Source: Lithospermum erythrorhizon (Eukaryota; Streptophyta; Magnoliopsida; Boraginales; Boraginaceae). Taken from it: a DNA stretch of 64,000 nucleotides. The stretch spans positions 1 to 64,000 of the forward strand of contig JADFUC010001522.1 of the NCBI GenBank assembly GCA_019722365.1, written 5' to 3'. Both the position numbers and the translations under genes were made by a program. A model generated the notes under the pieces. It ran no database searches, was not told where the DNA came from, and saw only the letters and a list, made by a program, of their open reading frames with translations. This document shows positions 59,020 to 64,000 of the stretch, piece by piece (the stretch's first letter is position 1; every line of letters begins with the position of its first letter).

Positions 59020-61990
59020 TCAAGATAAAACATATTATTATTTTAATAAGAAGCGAATTCCTATTACTCATGAGTTATCAAATTGGGTTATATTAAATTA
59101 CGAATTAAAAGTTAATATTTTTGCTAACTTTTAGATTTTTTGCAGAAAACATAATTTAAGAATTAATACCAGAAAGAAAGAAACGAAAGTTAAAAATACA
59201 ATCCTTATTCGCATACTTTTATATACGCAATGGATGCTGAGCATTTAAGCTTCCTTGGTCTAGTAAGACGTAATTTTTGATACTTGTGTGAGAAGAATAT
59301 GGAGGTTTTGGAACTTCTTTAATTGGTGGATATGTTTAAAATAATCTGCCTGATGTTTTAATCTTTTATGGAAGCTATCAGAGAAGTGGCATTGTCCTGA
59401 TGAAGTGACATGGTGGGGGTGGATGATAGGAGCAAAGCCTAAAGATGACAGATTTTTAATCAATTAATTAAAATTAAATTAATTAGCATATTTTAAAACG
59501 ACCATAGAAAGTGATAATACGATAATTTTTATATTTTGCCTGTGCTTAACTATTAAATTGCAGTTCTATCGTCAATTTTTTTTTTTTAAGCTTCAGCCAC
59601 AAAAATTATTCCTCGAGGCTGCTTATTTAAATGTTAAATTTTAATTTAAATGCTAAAATTCTAATTTAAAATGTTTAGTGCTTACTTTATTTATTACGAC
59701 AAAGATGGCCATCATATGGTGGAAGACATTACCCATTCAAGAGGAAAACGAATCTACAACCGTTTTGGTTAATTTTGCAAAAGCTAAGCATATAACCCTC
59801 ACAATTTTTTTCATTATAAATAAGAAGTAAAGAAAATGTGAGATCAATAAATTAAATATGACACTATGTTTGTTCCATACGTTTATTATCCACTTTCTTT
59901 GAGTAGATTACATCATTCTAGACAATTGGGGTGATGTATGACTTTGGGGGTTCAGATCTCATCTCATGAATGTGAAGAAAGCATATGATTTCAATTATTT
60001 TATTGTACATGATATCTTTAGCTTGCTTGTTTTATTGCCGTCTAATAGAAGGATATATACATGATGTTTTTAGCTTTATCTTACACACATAGTGTGCTCT
60101 CACATATCTCTTGAAGAATTTGAGAAGCTTAGCTTGCCCACTTACATTTGGATGGTGAGAAGTTGCACACTAGATCAGGTGTCAAAATAAATATATACTA
60201 CCAGGCGGGCCATTTTTCTTTCGGCTTTTCATTTTTCATTTTTGTTAACTATCAAGTATTATTTTAAAGCTACTCCTAAAATTATTATCTTTTTCAAATT
60301 GCCTCTAAATATCATTTCTTTCAAATTATCCCCAAAAGTCAAATTTTTTTATTAAAATTCATTTAATATTTTTAATAAAGAAATTTTAATTTCATACATT
60401 AGATATTTGAAATTTTTTTAAAAATAGATTAGTATATTTCAAATAAAAATAAACACTTCCTACTCCCCTTCCCCACAACACCACCCACCAATCCTCCCCA
60501 AATTTCATCGGCTCTCTGCATCCCTCCGCTGTAACTCATACAACTTCTATAGAGACTCCACCAGCCCCTCCGCCGGAGCAACTTAGAAAATGCTAAATGA
60601 AGGGAAATAAACAATGCAACAGAGAAACCAAATACAAATATAAAATCAAGAACAAATGACTTAGTCAAATGTGATACTAAAAAGTAGAAAAGGGTAAAAG
60701 CAGTTAAGCAATACGAGGCGGAGACGGCGAAGTGTAAAAGGCGATGTGTAACGTGAAGCGCGGAGAAACCGAATACGGTTTTACCCTTTACATGCACTGT
60801 ACACCTGCTAAAACGGGTTTAAAAATCACATTTCTTTAGAAATTCAATAAAGTTGCAATATTTTACAAATAATTTTCTTAAAAAATCCAATAAAGTTGCA
60901 CCGCATAAACACCTTCAAACTTTATACGTACTTCGACCAAAGAACAAACCTTTCTCAGCCCACCACCGAGCCACTATCGCATATGAAAATTTGTTGGGCC
61001 AATATGAAATGTGTTTCGACTCCAAAGCAAGAATCCTGAACCTTCTTGAGCCTTCATAATGTATCTATTATGCTTCGAGATAAAGTAATTTTCATAAACC
61101 AACTATTCAAATTCGCCTCAAATTTAATCTGCTACATTTAAAATCCAAGTAATTGGCTGATCAACCAATCAAGAAGACGAAAAACCTATAAATACCCACC
61201 GAAAATTCATCTTCGAATACAACAAAAGCTCATGCGAGAATTTAAGATACATCGCCTAAAGTATTTCTTCATTTAAACCTCTCATGTTGTTGCTTATTCA
61301 GAAAAACATCAAATCTTCAACCTATGCCTCTAAACAGTGCCTAAATCAGAATCGAAGTGGAAGAACACAAAATCTTCAACTTCAAACCAAAAATGTACGC
61401 CCTAATTGTAGCATGCGTCAATCATACACAAATCCAGCAATTTTAGGATCAAGACCCAAACCGACGAGAATTTAATCATTCATCTCATAAATCAAAATAA
61501 ACTACATCCCAATAATCAACACTTATTTTTTTTTATCAATTTACTTAATCTCTAACTCGTGAATAATAATTTTTTTTTCTATTTTTTTTGAATTTCGAAT
61601 GTTTTTCGGGGCCTAGTATACTACCCTTCCAATCCAATGCTTCTCACACTTAGTTTCTCAGGAGTTAACCATAAGAAACAACACCTCGTCTTCAAAGCTC
61701 ATGGAAATCCTAAAGATAATTTCCTCAAAGTACGGACAACCATGAATTAATTCAAAAGATAAGGATGTGGTTAAACAATGAAAAAGGTTAATCATCAAGG
61801 CTCAACGAGGCTAACTGGGCGGATACAACTTTGGGTTGGCTTTTGAATTGGTTATATCCTAATGCCTTCATCATTCTCTTATGTAACATAATCAAAAATA
61901 AGATGTTCTAATGATAATCAGAATCAAGTATTAGTGTTACCGCAGAAAGAATTCAAGTATTTTAAGGTACAAACACTCACCATGTATAGT
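59020..61990. other. Intergenic, no supported gene
   Basis: The sequence is AT-rich with a C-rich patch at 60,455-60,575. A minus-strand open frame of 122 codons at 60,429-60,797 is hydrophobic in its first half but has no recognisable domain or gene context. A frame at 61,284-61,475 is also unrecognised. A 15-20-bp word AATAAAGTTGCA recurs at 60,847 and 60,890. Confidence 0.4.
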
Positions 61991-61997
61991 AATCCAC

Positions 61998-62225
61998 CAT
62001 GGACGGACTTAGCATTATAGGAGGGTATTCATGAATTTCCTACATTAAAAGTTAAGTAGCTAGTTTTGCAAAGATTTTGACTACTTTAGAAGTGTCTAAA
62101 ACTCTGTCACAAATACTCTTTTTAGCTTTTGTTCAATTTATATTCTCTCCAAATGAATGATATTTAATTTTATATTTAAATTATAAATGAATAATTTATT
62201 TAAAATCCGCGAGTCCGTCCCCGTG
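61998..62225. mobile_element. 228-bp MITE with 6-bp target duplication
   Basis: The element starts CATGGACGGACTTAGC and ends GCGAGTCCGTCCCCGTG, an imperfect terminal inverted repeat of about 16 bases sharing GGACGGACT. It is flanked by ATCCAC on both sides (61,992-61,997 and 62,226-62,231). The interior is AT-rich and non-coding. The ends are related in style to plant hAT-type MITEs with a GGCGGA-like start, but the duplication is 6 bp rather than 8, so the superfamily is open. Confidence 0.75.
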
Positions 62226-62231
62226 ATCCAC

Positions 62232-63060
62232 TAAACATGAAATTATTATCCCTAACTTCACGAATGCCTCTGCTGTTCCAAGTCAGCCTAAGTGCTAATT
62301 GTGAGGGTGTTTCTCTGAAGTTTCTCTAAGTGATTAACTAGAGAGCACTTGAACTCAAGCCTCTAAGTCAATAATTTATAACCTATTTTGTTATTATAGA
62401 CATTTCTTATAAACAAATATAAAGACACAAAGTTAAGCTAATATAAAATAAATTCAAAATATTTTATAAATCATAATTTCCAATATCATTGAAATATGTA
62501 ACCCAACAAACATAAGTCAAATGTATATCACGTATCTTCAAGCAAACACACAACGAGGCATTACAAAATTTGAAAGACAAATACTGTGGGCTCGCATCAA
62601 CGAAGCTCCTCATTCTCCATCTGGGACGTTCTTGAGATATCTATTATTACAGCCACACCATCCCGAGTAATTTACTATCCGAAATGTTCACAATCCATGT
62701 TTCGAGGATACCGGAAGAAAAAGTTGGGCGCATACACTCTAATATGACTTCAATGTGTATCTAATATCAAAATTCAAGTATTGCGACTTACAACTAAAGA
62801 AAGACTAGACTGTCGTATTCTAAAGATATCCCGAATAAAAAACAAACATAGAACTTACATGTTATACACCGCTTCCGTATTAATCGGATATAATCATTCA
62901 AAACCAAAGCTTATAACTCGAATGAATAAAGAACCAAATTATTGTTTTAAATGAAAATATACTTACAATAACCGAATGATTCTCGGCTCAACATCTTTCT
63001 ACTACAATACTTTGTTTTTGGTACCACGTATATGTATTCATAACACTACAATAAACAAAT
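62232..63060. other. Intergenic, no gene recognised
   Basis: No open frame or repeat of note was seen. Confidence 0.5.
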
Positions 63061-63074
63061 ACATAATGAAATAA

Positions 63075-63078
63075 TAAA

Positions 63079-63134
<56 letters not shown>
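63075..63134. repeat. (CATA)n then (AT)22 microsatellite
   Basis: A CATACATACATAC run is followed by 44 bases of perfect AT repeat (63,091-63,134). Confidence 0.97.
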
Positions 63135-63137
<3 letters not shown>

Positions 63138-63468
63138 TACATATAATCAAATGAATAATTCTATTAATTTTTTTGCACCATATCACTTCCTGGAGAAAGC
63201 GGATGTACCTCGTAGCGATCCATATAGTATAACACCCAATGATCACTACATTTATTTGAAAACGACATTACTTAGTAGTCAAAGTCATTATAAGAAAGGA
63301 AAATTAACTACTAGTTAATTTAAAAATAAATTATAAGCGTACTAACCCCTATATTATATGGTGCATTACGATTTATTTATCACATGTTGTAGTATATCTA
63401 CCGGGACATGAGTATGTGCAGCCTAAGGAGAGATATAATAGAACCCACTCGCACTGTCAGCTTATGTT

Positions 63469-64000
63469 TGTAATAACCTGCCCGTATAAGCATTATTATA
63501 ATATTAGTTGGGGTGGCTAAGTTTATGGGTTCCTAGCCGTTATTAGACCGAGACGAAACCAAACCGAAACCAAACGGTATATAATTCAATCTAGAAATAC
63601 CCACCCTGGCCTCCACTCAACCATTTCATCATTATCCAAAATTTCTTCTTCCTCCTTTTCTGTGGCCGAACCAAAACCCCAACCTCCCTTTGATTTTTTT
63701 TTCAATTTTCTTAGGAATCTTGCCGCAATCACCCATAATCTGTTTCTCATCTCTTAATCACCAAGTGTATGATTTTATCTTCAACTCTCGACATTTCGAG
63801 CTATACAATTAATATAAGTTTGACTTAGTTGGGACTTTTTGGTTTTTAATTTTAAAAGTTTAAAGGTATGTATCTTCAAAGTTTGAATTACGTGTCTTTG
63901 GTGAAATGATTATAATCGATTTTAGGGGTCGAAATGCTATTGATCAAGTTAATGACTTTAGGTTGACTTTCTAATTTCTTAAATTATATTATGATGTTTT
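63469..64000 (+). mobile_element. Gypsy-type LTR 3, 5' part (runs off the window)
   Basis: The sequence starts TGTAATAACCTGCCCG, the same kind of start as solo LTR 1 and 2. It continues with a pyrimidine-rich TTCTTCTTCC leader region and TTGACTT-rich sequence that resembles 39,420-39,610 of LTR 2. It is cut by the window end, so it is not possible to say whether it is a solo LTR or part of a full element. Confidence 0.5.

Noticed and set aside
60429..60797. 122-codon minus-strand frame with hydrophobic segments
   Set aside because: No recognisable domain, no exon partners or promoter, and a biased base composition; treated as incidental.

Overview
The window is nuclear DNA from a flowering plant, most likely a eudicot. 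It is AT-rich, it holds an intron-free chloroplast polyphenol oxidase gene and a multi-exon plant-only gene of the COP1-interacting-protein (CIP7) family, and the rest is dominated by plant transposon families (CACTA, Copia, Gypsy-type LTRs, LINE, MITEs). The species cannot be fixed from the sequence. LAYOUT: 1-1.2 kb is T/G-rich degenerate repeat and a remnant. 1.4-7.4 kb is a decayed CACTA element with a TNP2-type transposase relic (2.46-5.96 kb) and GAGTCGG/GAGACGG repeat arrays on both sides. 7.56-9.27 kb is a long LTR-like repeat (copy A). 10.43-10.69 kb is a Stowaway-like MITE. 11.02-26.35 kb is a three-layer nest: a second copy of the LTR-like repeat is split by a CACTA element starting at 11,265, and that CACTA transposase is itself split by a Copia retrotransposon (14,579-22,862). 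27.63-29.39 kb is an intact polyphenol oxidase gene. 33.24-44.38 kb is a second Copia element that holds two solo Gypsy-type LTRs in opposite orientations, one with a clean 5-bp target duplication. 45.5-47.6 kb is a LINE relic on the minus strand. 48.6-49.8 kb is a fold-back inverted-repeat element. 51.4-56.75 kb is the nine-exon CIP7-like gene on the minus strand. 56.8-64 kb is AT-rich intergenic DNA with AAT and AT microsatellites, a 228-bp MITE, and the start of a third Gypsy-type LTR that runs off the window. HOW IT WORKS TOGETHER: only two genes look like functional host genes. The polyphenol oxidase is predicted to be a thylakoid-lumen type-3 copper enzyme that oxidises o-diphenols in wounding and defence. 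The CIP7-like protein is a predicted nuclear protein of a family tied to COP1 light signalling. They are about 22 kb apart, and nothing suggests that they are linked in function. All other coding traces are broken transposon genes. As assembled, the CIP7-like gene has an apparent one-base insertion in exon 6 that would stop the protein early. Whether this is a sequencing error or a real lesion is the most useful question for gene function here. No wholly new system could be supported. The most interesting structures are the nested insertion stacks, the two opposed solo LTRs inside one Copia element, the fold-back element, and the splice-site-like micro-repeat near 6.5 kb.
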